Source of the DNA: Alcanivorax sp. REN37
GTDB taxonomy: Bacteria; Pseudomonadota; Gammaproteobacteria; Pseudomonadales; Alcanivoracaceae
Reading direction: 5' to 3'
Length of the DNA: 64,000 nucleotides
Assembly: GCF_041102775.1 (NCBI RefSeq)
Contig: NZ_JBGCUO010000003.1
Location: forward strand, 300 to 64,299
The position numbers were made by a program, and so were the translations under genes. The notes under the pieces were generated by a model. That model saw only the letters and a program-made list of their open reading frames with translations, had not been told where the DNA came from and did no database searches. Position 1 is the first letter of the stretch. Each line of letters begins with the position of its first letter. Below, piece after piece: positions 48,583 through 58,490 of this stretch.

Positions 48583-48792
48583 GGTTTCTCCGGCAAACCG
48601 CGCAAGCGTAACGGCTCGCCCTGACGCTGACCAGCGGCGGCGATGCGGGTTGCAGGATTGACATCGCCCGGCGGGATGGGCATAGTTGCGCGTCTTTCGT
48701 GGCGCTGCGTCTGCTGTACGCTCGCCCGCTAGCCGGCTCACTAGCCGATGCCGGTCAGCTGAAATTACAACTTATTCAACAGGAGCAGGACC

Positions 48793-49059
48793 TTGGCTAA
48801 CTCACCGCAAGCGCGTAAGCGTGCTCGTCAGGCGGAAACGAGTCGTCAGCACAATGCAGCGATGCGCTCCATGGTGCGGACCTATCTGAAAAAGGTTATC
48901 GCTGCCGTTGCTTCCGGTGATCAGCCGTCCGCTCAAGCGGCCTACCAGAAAGCGGTTTCGGTACTGGACAAAGCCACCCGCAAGGGCAAATTCCACGCCA
49001 ACAAGGCAGCTCGCCTGAAGAGCCGTCTGAACGCGCGCGTGAAGGCAATGGCCGCCTGA
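48793..49059 (+). CDS. rpsT: 30S ribosomal protein S20
   Basis: An 88-residue basic ribosomal protein (ANSPQARKRARQAETSRQHNAAMRSMVRTYLKKV...). The start codon is TTG at 48793, preceded by AGGAG at 48781-48785. A UUG start is also used by E. coli rpsT, where it takes part in autogenous control, so this is likely real and functional. No ATG is available in frame nearby. Divergent from murJ; ends at a classic terminator. Confidence 0.97.
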   Translation: MANSPQARKRARQAETSRQHNAAMRSMVRTYLKKVIAAVASGDQPSAQAAYQKAVSVLDKATRKGKFHANKAARLKSRLNARVKAMAA

Positions 49060-49074
49060 GGCACTCGCCTCAAT

Positions 49075-49104
49075 CAAAAAAGCCGGCAACCTGCCGGCTT
49101 TTTT
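49075..49104 (+). terminator. Intrinsic terminator of rpsT
   Basis: AAAAAA, stem GCCGGCA (49082-49088), loop ACC, stem TGCCGGC, then six T. Lies 22 bp after the rpsT stop. Confidence 0.93.
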
Positions 49105-49203
49105 GTGCCTGGCCTTCGGGCATTCCTGACTTCACCATCTTCCGGCCAGCATCCACCATCCGGTCTCCTGTCACAGAACTGCGGTAGACAACACGGACGG
49201 CGG

Positions 49204-49223
49204 CTGGGCAGTATTCCGCCCAG
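49204..49223. promoter_or_regulatory. Dyad upstream of the second TetR gene
   Basis: CTGGGC (49204-49209) and GCCCAG (49218-49223) flank an 8-bp centre, 20 bp before the tetR ATG. Possible autoregulatory operator; no supporting consensus. Confidence 0.35.
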
Positions 49224-49243
49224 ACCGGACACAGGACCGTCCC

Positions 49244-49813
49244 ATGGATAAGCGCCAACACTTGGTAGAAGCTGCGTTCCGATTGTTTTACCAGCACGGA
49301 ATCCACGCGGTGGGCATCAATACCATTCTTGCCGATACCGGCATCGCCAAGAAAACCCTCTACAACCATTTTCCCTCCAAGGACGCGCTGATCGAGGCGA
49401 CAGTGCTGCACCACGACCAGCAGTTCAGCCATTGGCTGCAAGCACGCATGGCCCTGCAACCGTCCGGGCGTGAAGCGCTAGTGGGCGTATTCACTGCTCT
49501 GGATGACTGGTTCAACGATCGCATTGATGACTGGCTGCCATTCCGTGGCTGCTACTTCACTAATGCCTGCGCCGAATACGGCGACGGCCAGCATCCGGTG
49601 CACCTTCGCTGCCAGGACCACAAAGCCAACTTACAGCGCCTGTTCCGCAGCCAGCTCGGCCAGGCCAGTGTGCTGCCAGGCAAGCAGGAGCGGCTGGCCA
49701 GGCAATTGGCCCAGCTGAAGGATGGCGCCACCGTGGCCGCCCATGTACTGGGTGACCGCAACGCCGCGCGCGCTGCACGCAAAGCAGCAGAGAAGCTATT
49801 GAAAGGAATTTGA
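49244..49813 (+). CDS. TetR/AcrR-family transcriptional regulator
   Basis: A 189-residue regulator with the N-terminal helix-turn-helix (LVEAAFRLFYQHGIHAVGINTILADTGIAKKTLYNHFPSKDALI, about 6-50). The ligand domain includes FRGCYFTNACAEYGDG, a pattern common in a YcdC/AcrR-like subgroup with a conserved Gly-Cys. No efflux or enzyme gene is adjacent that it obviously controls; the following gene is a small lipoprotein. ACAGGACC lies before the ATG. Confidence 0.88.
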   Translation: MDKRQHLVEAAFRLFYQHGIHAVGINTILADTGIAKKTLYNHFPSKDALIEATVLHHDQQFSHWLQARMALQPSGREALVGVFTALDDWFNDRIDDWLPFRGCYFTNACAEYGDGQHPVHLRCQDHKANLQRLFRSQLGQASVLPGKQERLARQLAQLKDGATVAAHVLGDRNAARAARKAAEKLLKGI

Positions 49814-49878
49814 CGCAACTGTCACGACCCATTGCGGTCTAGAGCAGTCTGCACCTGACATTTAATCGAGGAGTAACC

Positions 49879-50154
49879 ATGCGTCGCTTGCTGATGCTCG
49901 CCCCCATCGCGGCCTTAGCCGCCTGCCAAAACACGCCGGAACCAGCCACTAACGCGGACCTGACGCCGAACTGCCAAGCCGAGCAGTTCCAGCAATTAGT
50001 GGGCAAGTCCGCGGACGCACTCAACAACGTCACACTTCCCACCGGAGTGCGCATCCTGCGCCCGAACATGCCTGCCACACTGGATTACCGCAGCAACCGC
50101 ATGAACGTGGTGATTGATGAGCAGAACAAGATCGAGCGCATCAACTGCGGCTGA
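49879..50154 (+). CDS. I78-family peptidase inhibitor lipoprotein
   Basis: A 91-residue lipoprotein. The lipobox is LAAC (Cys16). The mature part has the I78 pattern: C near the start (NCQAEQFQQLVGKSADAL), VRILRPNMPATLDYRSNRMNVVIDEQNKIERINCG, in which the RP, DYR..R.N and the terminal CG are conserved. The family includes serine protease inhibitors, e.g. of elastase. ATCGAGGAG stands before the ATG. A periplasmic or outer membrane protective role is inferred. Confidence 0.8.
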   Translation: MRRLLMLAPIAALAACQNTPEPATNADLTPNCQAEQFQQLVGKSADALNNVTLPTGVRILRPNMPATLDYRSNRMNVVIDEQNKIERINCG

Positions 50155-50177
50155 TCGGTAGCGCTTCCCGGCAGTGT

Positions 50178-50202
50178 TGCCCGGGACCACCGGTCCCGGG
50201 CA
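50178..50202. terminator. Hairpin between the I78 gene and the acylase gene
   Basis: A perfect 11-bp stem TGCCCGGGACC / GGTCCCGGGCA with loop ACC between converging genes. No T-tract. Confidence 0.55.
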
Positions 50203-50208
50203 CGAGCA

Positions 50209-52548
50209 TCACTGCGACAGCTCCTGGATCGACACCCGTCGGTTACGGATCTCGTCTTCGGTATAGGGGAAGCTCAACCACTGCTTGTCGGAATAGGCCT
50301 GCGTCGCCTCCCCATAATAGGGACTGGCAGGATCCGAGCTGACGCCATTGGTGAGCATGGTATACGCCTGCACCGGCGCCCCAGCGGGAAACTCCACTAC
50401 GTGCAGATAGGTGTTACGCAGCACCGTGAAGTAGCCCTCAACACCTTCACCACCGTACTGCGGCACCTGCATACCCGGCATGTCCATAAACTGGTGCTCA
50501 CCCAGCGCACTGTCCAAGGGCTCTCCTCGGTCTGTTAGCTCTGCGACCGCTGCTTGCAGATGCGTCGCCGCAGCTGCGGCGCGATCTGGGTTGAAGCCAC
50601 GCGGAGTATTGAGCGGATCGGCAGCATCGAACGGCACCCGATACAGCTCTGCATCTTTCACCATACGCACCCAGAAGGCACTCCAAAGGCGCGCACCGCG
50701 CGCATCCAGCTCACCGGTATTGTCCCAGGCAGCCAACGCCGCACAGGCATCTGCTAGCGCCGCATCACCGCAGACCGCCGCTAGGATTTCATCCTTCATT
50801 AGTTCGGCGCTGTAATTGCGGCTGTCGAGCACCATGCTGCGCAGCGTCTCACTGGATGCTAAGGACGGCCCATGGCTATCCTCACCGCGCTTGCGCTGCG
50901 CTGCCATCAGGTGCCCAAGCCGAGTGCGCAGGCTCTGTGCAGTACCCTCTTGGCCAATGATGTAGGCGTAGCCCTCCAGCGGCTGATCAGGATTGCTGAG
51001 CCAATAGCTGTCGTTCATGTTGCCAACGTAATCACGGGTTTTTAGCAGCGGCAGATTGCTGGGACCAAAGGTACCCGGAACAGCAGAGTCCTGATCGGTT
51101 GCCCAATCACACTCACTACGAGAGCCATCCAGCACCAGCACCCCAGGCACTCGCTGCATCACTAGCGGCCCAATTACTGGCACCAAGCAGTTGTCTTTAT
51201 GTGCATCGGATACGTTCGGAACTGCGGTCACATCGGAATACAACACCTCCCCACTTTCCCGCGATGCGGCCGACGTATTCACCCACGGGATGCCCACCAG
51301 CGACTTGATGGTGCCGATGAAACGATCCAGCGAATCAGCTTGGCCAAACTCGAAGAAGTTGCGGAATGAGCGGGTATTTTCCAGATTCACATCACGCAAG
51401 GTGAACGCTTGCTGGTCATTCCATCCCAGACCGAAGCTAGACAGGTTCAACATCGGCCCGTATTCGGAGCGATAAAGTGTCCGGGTAGCGGTCTCCACCG
51501 ACCCATCCGGCCGCCGCACCAGCACTGACACCTGTTCCGGCACCAACGACTTTTCCTTGCCATCCTGCAAGTAGACCGTGGGTTCCCCCGGCTTCAGCGG
51601 CAAGCGATACAGGGTGAACCGGGTTGCCGTGGAAACCGTATGCCCCCATGCCACATCGTTGTTGAAACCCATCAACACCATCGGCGCGCCGAGAATGGAA
51701 GCGCCAGCGATATCGAGCTTGCCAGGCACCCGCAGGTGCAACTGGTAGAACTTGTCGATGCCCTGCAGATACCAGTGCGGATTGGCAAAGTTGATGGCAC
51801 TGCCATCCGCCGTGGCATCGGCCCCGAACGACAGCGTATTGCTACCGATCCCCTCCTCTTGGCCAACCTTGAAGCGGCCCGGATCAATCTCCGGCAGCGC
51901 GGTAACGGCCGCCACTGCGCCTGATGGCGCCGACGGTGGCAGCGCCGAGGACACCGCCTCCACCCAGTTGGCCGCGCTGCCTGCCAGGTTCAGAGCCAGC
52001 AAACGACGGAACACGTCTTGCTCGGAGATCTCGCCCAACCACGGCGCACCGACGCAATCCTGATGTCGCCCAGCGTGCTCGCCACGTTGGAATTCGCCCA
52101 AGTAGCGGTTATAGCCGACCGCAAACCCTTGTGACAAATGACGCAAATCGGTGTCTTGGGCCGCCATGAAGGACGCAATTTCCGCGTCGTTGAGCACGAA
52201 ACGGAAGAAGAAATCCGCCTCTAGATTCGGCGGCTGACCAAAGGTGGCCTGATGCGGCACCCGGTCGGTGGCTGGAAAGTACTGCGAGCGCTCACCGCGG
52301 AAAGTGACGTAACCGTCCGCCAGCACACACAGGTTGTCCTCGGCAATCGCGTAGCCATGGCCAAAACCTAGCCCGCGATAATCTTTGGCTGTGATATGGG
52401 GAATACCCTGCTCGGTTCGCTCCAAGGTAGCTTGGTACAACGGACGCGGCGAGGATGACGAGGAGCTGCCGCACCCCGCAAGCCCCCATGCGAGCAGCCC
52501 CGCAAACGCCCAGCCAGCGGCCCGAGCCGCACGGTTTCCAGATGACAT
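50209..52548 (-). CDS. Penicillin acylase family Ntn-hydrolase, lipoprotein
   Basis: A 779-residue exported amidohydrolase. The ATG at 52548 has AGGAGA upstream and gives a signal peptide with lipobox LAGC (Cys26), followed by a Gly-Ser-rich tether. The fold matures by self-cleavage: the new N-terminal nucleophile is Ser236 in EEGIGSNTLSFG. The segments ERTEQGIPHITAKDYRGLGFGHGYAIAEDNL (alpha chain) and VAWGHTV (beta chain) are typical of the aculeacin/AHL acylase side of the family. Substrate could be acyl-homoserine lactones, other N-acyl amides or beta-lactams; it cannot be decided from sequence. The lipoprotein anchor would place the enzyme on a membrane. Confidence 0.88.
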   Translation of the reverse strand: MSSGNRAARAAGWAFAGLLAWGLAGCGSSSSSSPRPLYQATLERTEQGIPHITAKDYRGLGFGHGYAIAEDNLCVLADGYVTFRGERSQYFPATDRVPHQATFGQPPNLEADFFFRFVLNDAEIASFMAAQDTDLRHLSQGFAVGYNRYLGEFQRGEHAGRHQDCVGAPWLGEISEQDVFRRLLALNLAGSAANWVEAVSSALPPSAPSGAVAAVTALPEIDPGRFKVGQEEGIGSNTLSFGADATADGSAINFANPHWYLQGIDKFYQLHLRVPGKLDIAGASILGAPMVLMGFNNDVAWGHTVSTATRFTLYRLPLKPGEPTVYLQDGKEKSLVPEQVSVLVRRPDGSVETATRTLYRSEYGPMLNLSSFGLGWNDQQAFTLRDVNLENTRSFRNFFEFGQADSLDRFIGTIKSLVGIPWVNTSAASRESGEVLYSDVTAVPNVSDAHKDNCLVPVIGPLVMQRVPGVLVLDGSRSECDWATDQDSAVPGTFGPSNLPLLKTRDYVGNMNDSYWLSNPDQPLEGYAYIIGQEGTAQSLRTRLGHLMAAQRKRGEDSHGPSLASSETLRSMVLDSRNYSAELMKDEILAAVCGDAALADACAALAAWDNTGELDARGARLWSAFWVRMVKDAELYRVPFDAADPLNTPRGFNPDRAAAAATHLQAAVAELTDRGEPLDSALGEHQFMDMPGMQVPQYGGEGVEGYFTVLRNTYLHVVEFPAGAPVQAYTMLTNGVSSDPASPYYGEATQAYSDKQWLSFPYTEDEIRNRRVSIQELSQ

Positions 52549-52657
52549 CGTTGTTCTCCTGTTTTTATAGATATCGAAACAACAGCTCCGGATACTGCCA
52601 CAGGACACGCCGACGACTCAAAGAAACCGATCATTTTATGAGCAGAAAATAACGCAC

Positions 52658-52678
52658 AGCGGCGCACACTGCGCCGCT
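52658..52678 (-). terminator. Probable terminator of proB
   Basis: A perfect 9-bp stem AGCGGCGCA / TGCGCCGCT with loop CAC; on the minus strand it is followed five bases later by TTATTTT. It lies 73 bp after the proB stop. Confidence 0.6.
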
Positions 52679-52750
52679 ACGGGGAACAATCAAGGACAGG
52701 ACGGCGCCGCCCGCACCCGCAGATACCGGGGCACGGCGACGCACCGTAAA

Positions 52751-53872
52751 TCAGCCGAATACCACCAAGTTATCGCGGTGGATCAGCTCTTCTTCATAGT
52801 GGTAGCCCAGCACCGCATCGATGTCGGCGCTGCGGTGGCGCTTGATGCGCTCCACTTCGTCATGGCTGTAGTTCACCAGCCCGCAGGCCACGCGCTGGCC
52901 TTGTTGATCTTCGCAGGCCACCATCTCGCCGCGACTGAAGCGGCCATGCACCGCCACCACGCCCACCGGCAGCAGACTCGAGCCCGATGAACGCAAGCGC
53001 TCCACAGCGCCATCATCCAGTACCAAACGGCCACGCATTTGCAGGTGCCCGGCCAACCATTGCTTGCGGGCGTTGTAGACGGTGGTATCCGGCAGCAAGG
53101 TGGTGCCGGGGCTTTCGCCGTCAGCCAATTGCGCTAGTACCGTCGGCGTGCGGCCAGTACAGATATGGGTGATGGCTCCACTGCGTGCCGCCAAGCGCGC
53201 TGCCCGCACCTTGGTGATCATGCCGCCACGACCAAGACCGGAACCGGAGTCACCCGCCACTTCAGCAATGTGCGGATCCGAGGCACACGCCTCACGGATC
53301 ATCGGCGCACCGGGATCTTGGCGCGGGTCACGTTCGTAGAGACCGTCCTGATCGGTGAGGATCACCAGGTGATCCGCCACCACCAGATTCGCCACCAACG
53401 CAGCCAGGGTGTCGTTGTCACCGAAGCGGATTTCGTCAGTGACCACGGTGTCGTTCTCATTGATTACCGGCACCACGTCCAGCTCCAGCAAGGTGGTGAG
53501 CGTAGAGCGCGCATTGAGGTAACGCAGCCGGTCGGACAGATCATCGTGGGTCAGCAGCACCTGAGCCGTAATGCGACCGTGACGCTTGAAGCAGCTCTCC
53601 CACGCCTGCACTAGCCCCATCTGGCCGACCGCAGCGGCGGCTTGCAGCGCATGCACCGAGGACGGCCGCTGGGTCCAGCCCAGTCGCTGGATACCCTCCG
53701 CCACGGCGCCGGAGGACACCACTACCACCTCGATGCCGCGCTGCTGCAGCAGCACCATCTGATCGACCCAGGCCTGCATCAGCGCCAAGTCGAGTCCTGC
53801 TCCGTTGTTGGTCAACAACGCACTGCCGATCTTGATCACCCAGCGGGTGGGCTTGTGCTGATCGCTCGCCAT
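52751..53872 (-). CDS. proB: Glutamate 5-kinase
   Basis: A 373-residue enzyme, first step of proline synthesis. The amino acid kinase domain has [51 protein letters not shown] and the [17 protein letters not shown] motif. A C-terminal PUA domain (about 280-365) is present. Feedback by proline is expected. It follows obgE by 14 nt, the usual order in Pseudomonas. Confidence 0.96.
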   Translation of the reverse strand: MASDQHKPTRWVIKIGSALLTNNGAGLDLALMQAWVDQMVLLQQRGIEVVVVSSGAVAEGIQRLGWTQRPSSVHALQAAAAVGQMGLVQAWESCFKRHGRITAQVLLTHDDLSDRLRYLNARSTLTTLLELDVVPVINENDTVVTDEIRFGDNDTLAALVANLVVADHLVILTDQDGLYERDPRQDPGAPMIREACASDPHIAEVAGDSGSGLGRGGMITKVRAARLAARSGAITHICTGRTPTVLAQLADGESPGTTLLPDTTVYNARKQWLAGHLQMRGRLVLDDGAVERLRSSGSSLLPVGVVAVHGRFSRGEMVACEDQQGQRVACGLVNYSHDEVERIKRHRSADIDAVLGYHYEEELIHRDNLVVFG

Positions 53873-53886
53873 GATCCGTCTTGTTG

Positions 53887-55242
<1,356 letters not shown>

Positions 55243-55258
55243 TCACGGCTGTCTGAAA

Positions 55259-55519
55259 TCAGGCAACCGGCTCGATGGTGACGAACTTGCGGTTAGCCGG
55301 ACCCTTAACCTCAAACTTCACACGACCGGTGACGGTGGCGAAGATGGTGTGGTCACGACCCAGACCGGTGTTAACGCCGGAATGGAAGTGGGTGCCGCGC
55401 TGACGCACGATGATCTCACCGGCTTGCACCAGTTGGCCGCCAAAACGCTTCACGCCAAGGCGCTTACTTTGCGAGTCGCGACCGTTACGGGTACTACCGC
55501 CTGCTTTTTTGTGTGCCAT
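55259..55519 (-). CDS. rpmA: 50S ribosomal protein L27
   Basis: An 86-residue protein ([28 protein letters not shown]...) with the conserved flexible N-terminus that reaches toward the peptidyl transferase centre. It has no N-terminal cleaved extension. It lies 27 nt after rplU in the standard rplU-rpmA operon. Confidence 0.98.
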   Translation of the reverse strand: MAHKKAGGSTRNGRDSQSKRLGVKRFGGQLVQAGEIIVRQRGTHFHSGVNTGLGRDHTIFATVTGRVKFEVKGPANRKFVTIEPVA

Positions 55520-55546
55520 GTTCCAATACCTCTCGCTGTACCCGGA

Positions 55547-55858
55547 TCAGCCTGCGATCCCGGTGATTTTCACTTCCGTAAACCACTGACGGTGGCCCTG
55601 CTGCTTGCGGGAGTGCTTGCGGCGACGGAATTTGATGATCTTCACCTTGTCGTGGCGACCCTGGGAAACCACTTCAGCGGTTACCTTGGCGCCTGCAACC
55701 AGCGGCTGACCAATGGTGACACTTTCACCGCTGGCAATCAGCAGCACGTCTTCGAAGGTCAGGGTGTCGCCTTCGCCGGCTTCGATTTTCTCGATGCGCA
55801 GAACGTCGCCTTCCTCTACCCGGTACTGCTTGCCACCGGTTTTGATCACTGCGTACAT
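55547..55858 (-). CDS. rplU: 50S ribosomal protein L21
   Basis: A 103-residue ribosomal protein ([31 protein letters not shown]...) with the C-terminal basic motif [30 protein letters not shown]. First gene of the rplU-rpmA operon; divergent from ispB. Confidence 0.98.
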   Translation of the reverse strand: MYAVIKTGGKQYRVEEGDVLRIEKIEAGEGDTLTFEDVLLIASGESVTIGQPLVAGAKVTAEVVSQGRHDKVKIIKFRRRKHSRKQQGHRQWFTEVKITGIAG

Positions 55859-55935
55859 GGATGTACTCCAGAATGGGTTCCCGGTGGCGGACGATTCAGG
55901 TCACTTGGCGGCCACGGCAACTGATTTCGAAAAAC

Positions 55936-55941
55936 ATTGTA
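55936..55941 (-). promoter_or_regulatory. Probable -10 box of the rplU promoter
   Basis: TACAAT on the minus strand, 78 bp before the rplU ATG. No good -35 box at 17 bp; a weak TTGCCC stands 21 bp upstream. Confidence 0.35.
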
Positions 55942-56140
55942 TCTGGCCGCCGGACGCACCGGGGGCAAGGGGCGCGAATTCTACGCTGAACAACAGGGTT
56001 TCGGCAACCGCCCGCCCCCATCTACCAGCCGCCGCCGGTTTTCTTGACTCACCGTGCGCCACTGCTAGCATTGCCCGCTACTTGCGCTGCCTCTGCGGTC
56101 GTGGTCGCTCGCGCTGGATTGACCCCACAGAGAAGTATCC

Positions 56141-57121
56141 ATGGATTTCAAAGCCATCGCCGCTCCCGTGGCGGACGACTTCACCGCCGTCAACCGGTTC
56201 ATCACCCATCACTTGGACTCCGATGTCCCTCTGATCCGTGAGATCGGTCACTACATCGTGGAAGGCGGCGGCAAGCGGCTGCGACCGTTGATGTGCCTGC
56301 TAAGCGCCCGTGCCAACGGATACCAGGCCGAGCGTCACATCGACATCGCCGCGGTGATCGAATTCCTGCACACCGCCACCCTGTTGCACGACGATGTGGT
56401 GGACGAATCCAACATGCGGCGCGGGCGGCCCACCGTGAACGCGGTATGGGGCAATGCGGCCAGTGTGCTGGTGGGCGATTTCCTGATCTCCCGTGCGTTC
56501 CAGCTGCTGGTGCAGGTCGGCCACCCGATCCTGCTGGACATTCTGTCGCTGAGCACCAACGTGATTTCCGAAGGCGAAGTGCTGCAACTGATCAACTGCC
56601 GCGATCCGGATACCACCGAAGAGCGCTACATGCGGGTGATCCATCACAAGACCGCAAAAATGTTCGAGTCGGCCGCCCAAACCGGCGCCGTGCTGGCTGC
56701 CCAAGATGCCGAGCAGACCGCCTGGGCCAAACGTGTGTTCGGCGAATACGGCCGCCACATGGGCATTGCATTCCAGCTGATCGACGACGTGCTTGATTAC
56801 ACCGGCGATGTCGAATCACTCGGCAAGAACGTCGGCGACGACCTCGCCGAAGGCAAGCCGACGCTGCCACTGATCTACACCATGCGTGAAGGCAGCCCTA
56901 GCGAAGCGGCACTGATTCGCGACGCCATCCGCACTGGCGGCTTGGAGCAACTGGACGGGATCATCACCACTGTGCAACGCTGTGGCGGGCTGGAATACAC
57001 CCGTGAACGCGCCCGCGAGCACACCCGCGCCGCACTTGATGCACTGGCCGAAGTACCGGACTCTCGCTACCGCCAGGCACTTGAGCAACTCGCCCTCGAG
57101 GCGGCAGAACGCGAGTTCTGA
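56141..57121 (+). CDS. ispB: Octaprenyl diphosphate synthase
   Basis: A 326-residue long-chain trans-prenyltransferase that makes the ubiquinone side chain. The two aspartate-rich motifs are HDDVVDES (D84, D85, D88) and LIDDVLDY (about 211). GGGKRLRPLMCLL and AEGKPTLPL are also typical. Chain length cannot be proved from sequence, but position divergent from rplU-rpmA-obgE is the known place of ispB. ATG at 56141 with AGAGAAG upstream. Confidence 0.95.
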   Translation: MDFKAIAAPVADDFTAVNRFITHHLDSDVPLIREIGHYIVEGGGKRLRPLMCLLSARANGYQAERHIDIAAVIEFLHTATLLHDDVVDESNMRRGRPTVNAVWGNAASVLVGDFLISRAFQLLVQVGHPILLDILSLSTNVISEGEVLQLINCRDPDTTEERYMRVIHHKTAKMFESAAQTGAVLAAQDAEQTAWAKRVFGEYGRHMGIAFQLIDDVLDYTGDVESLGKNVGDDLAEGKPTLPLIYTMREGSPSEAALIRDAIRTGGLEQLDGIITTVQRCGGLEYTRERAREHTRAALDALAEVPDSRYRQALEQLALEAAEREF

Positions 57122-57153
57122 TCCGCCCCGGGCCCCAGGAGAACCGCCACAGC

Positions 57154-57738
57154 ATGATGCGCCGACTTGCCTCCCTGTCCTGCCTTGTCCTGCTGCTGAG
57201 TGCCTGCGGCCTGAGTCCGCAGGTGGTCAATGTGGCGCCGTCGCCCCAGGCAGACAGCGGCACTAATGGCCGCAACGCGCCGGTACGGGTGGAAGTGCAC
57301 GATGAACGGCCACAGCAACACGTTGGCAGCCGCGGCGGCGTTTACCCCGACACCAGCCTGATCCGGCCTGCCAATAACGTCGCCAAGGCGCTCTACGATG
57401 CGGTAACACGCAGCCTGCAGAGCATGGGTTACAACGCCCTCAATCCGGGCGACGCAGCCACAGAGCTGCAACTGCGGCTGACTGAGCTGAGCTACGTGCC
57501 GGCCGAAGGCGCGGTGGTCAACAAGGTGGTCATCACCGCCAAACTGGAAGCCACTGCCCGCCGCGGCAGCGCCGAGCACATCGGTCGCTACCAGAGTTCC
57601 GTGACCCACGAAACGCCGCTCACTCCCAGCGCCTCGCGCAACGAACAAATGATCAACGACGTGCTTGAGCGCACGCTTAACCGACTGTTGGTAGACCCGA
57701 AAATGCGCGCCTTCTTGGCTGGCAATGACCGCCCCTGA
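57154..57738 (+). CDS. YajG-family lipoprotein
   Basis: A 194-residue predicted outer membrane lipoprotein; lipobox LLSAC (Cys18). The body (VNVAPSPQAD..., PVRVEVHDERPQQHVGSRGG, NVAKALYDAVTRSLQSMGYN, ELQLRLTELSYVP, FLAGN) follows the YajG pattern. Function unknown. It lies 32 nt after ispB and overlaps the next gene by 14 nt, so the three form one transcript. Confidence 0.83.
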   Translation: MMRRLASLSCLVLLLSACGLSPQVVNVAPSPQADSGTNGRNAPVRVEVHDERPQQHVGSRGGVYPDTSLIRPANNVAKALYDAVTRSLQSMGYNALNPGDAATELQLRLTELSYVPAEGAVVNKVVITAKLEATARRGSAEHIGRYQSSVTHETPLTPSASRNEQMINDVLERTLNRLLVDPKMRAFLAGNDRP

Positions 57739-58036
57739 GACCTGCCCTGACCACCACCTGGTGATCCATTACTGCCGCCAGTGCAACTGGATGCTGCGCG
57801 CCAGCTGGATGGCGCAGGAGCTGCTCCATACTTTCGACGACAGCTTGGCACAAGTCAGCTTGGCACCCGGCACCGGCGGCGTGTTCATCATCACGCTGAA
57901 CGGCGAGGTGCTGTGGGACCGCCGCGAAAACGGCGGTTTTCCACAAGCGGCAGAGTTAAAACGGCGGGTACGCGACCGCATCGCACCGAATCGCGCGCTC
58001 GGCCACGTGGATGACACGCCTCAGGCGCAGCGCTGA
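57725..58036 (+). CDS. SelT/SelW/SelH-family protein
   Basis: A 103-residue thioredoxin-like selenoprotein W homologue with cysteine in place of selenocysteine. The redox motif CRQC is at C17-C20 in HYCRQCNWMLRASWMAQELL, and GTGGVFIITLNGEVLWDRRENGGFPQAAELKRRVRD is the family core. A redox role is inferred. Convergent with the HIT gene, with 16 nt of overlap. Confidence 0.88.
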   Translation: MTAPETCPDHHLVIHYCRQCNWMLRASWMAQELLHTFDDSLAQVSLAPGTGGVFIITLNGEVLWDRRENGGFPQAAELKRRVRDRIAPNRALGHVDDTPQAQR

Positions 58037-58440
58037 CTGAGGCGCTCGCGCAGTCCGGGCAGCCAGGGCGGCAATTGCCCGGTCGGATAGGGTTGCGGCT
58101 CGCCCTGCCCCCACACCGGCCCCGGCCAGCAGGCGTCATCCTGGCGCCGAGCAATCACATGGATGTGCAGCTGCGGCACCAAGTTGCCCAATGCACCGAT
58201 ATTGATCTTGTCGGCGCCGGTGAGCCCTTTCAGATAGAGCCCGCAACGGTTGGCCATATCCAGCAACGCGTGCTGGGATTCGATCGGCAATTCATACCAT
58301 TCCGTGACGCCGTGCTGCTTGGGCACCACAATCACCCAGGGAAAGCGCTGGTCATCCATCCAACGCAGCCACATGTCCGACGTTTCGCCAATGGCGTGGG
58401 TGTCGGCCTCCAGACGGGGATGCAGAAGCGCTGCTGTCAC
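58021..58440 (-). CDS. HIT-family hydrolase/transferase
   Basis: A 139-residue HIT-domain protein. I start at GTG 58440 because AGGAGG lies 7 nt upstream and LLHPRLEADTHAIGE matches the family N-terminus. The signature region reads QLHIHVIARR: the first two histidines are there, the third position is Ile. HIT proteins hydrolyse nucleoside phosphoramidates or dinucleotides; the exact substrate is unknown. Confidence 0.85.
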   Translation of the reverse strand: MTAALLHPRLEADTHAIGETSDMWLRWMDDQRFPWVIVVPKQHGVTEWYELPIESQHALLDMANRCGLYLKGLTGADKINIGALGNLVPQLHIHVIARRQDDACWPGPVWGQGEPQPYPTGQLPPWLPGLRERLSQRCA

Positions 58441-58490
58441 CCAAGAACCTCCTTGCTGCGGCACCGGCCAAGCCGGCATCTGTGTGAAGC

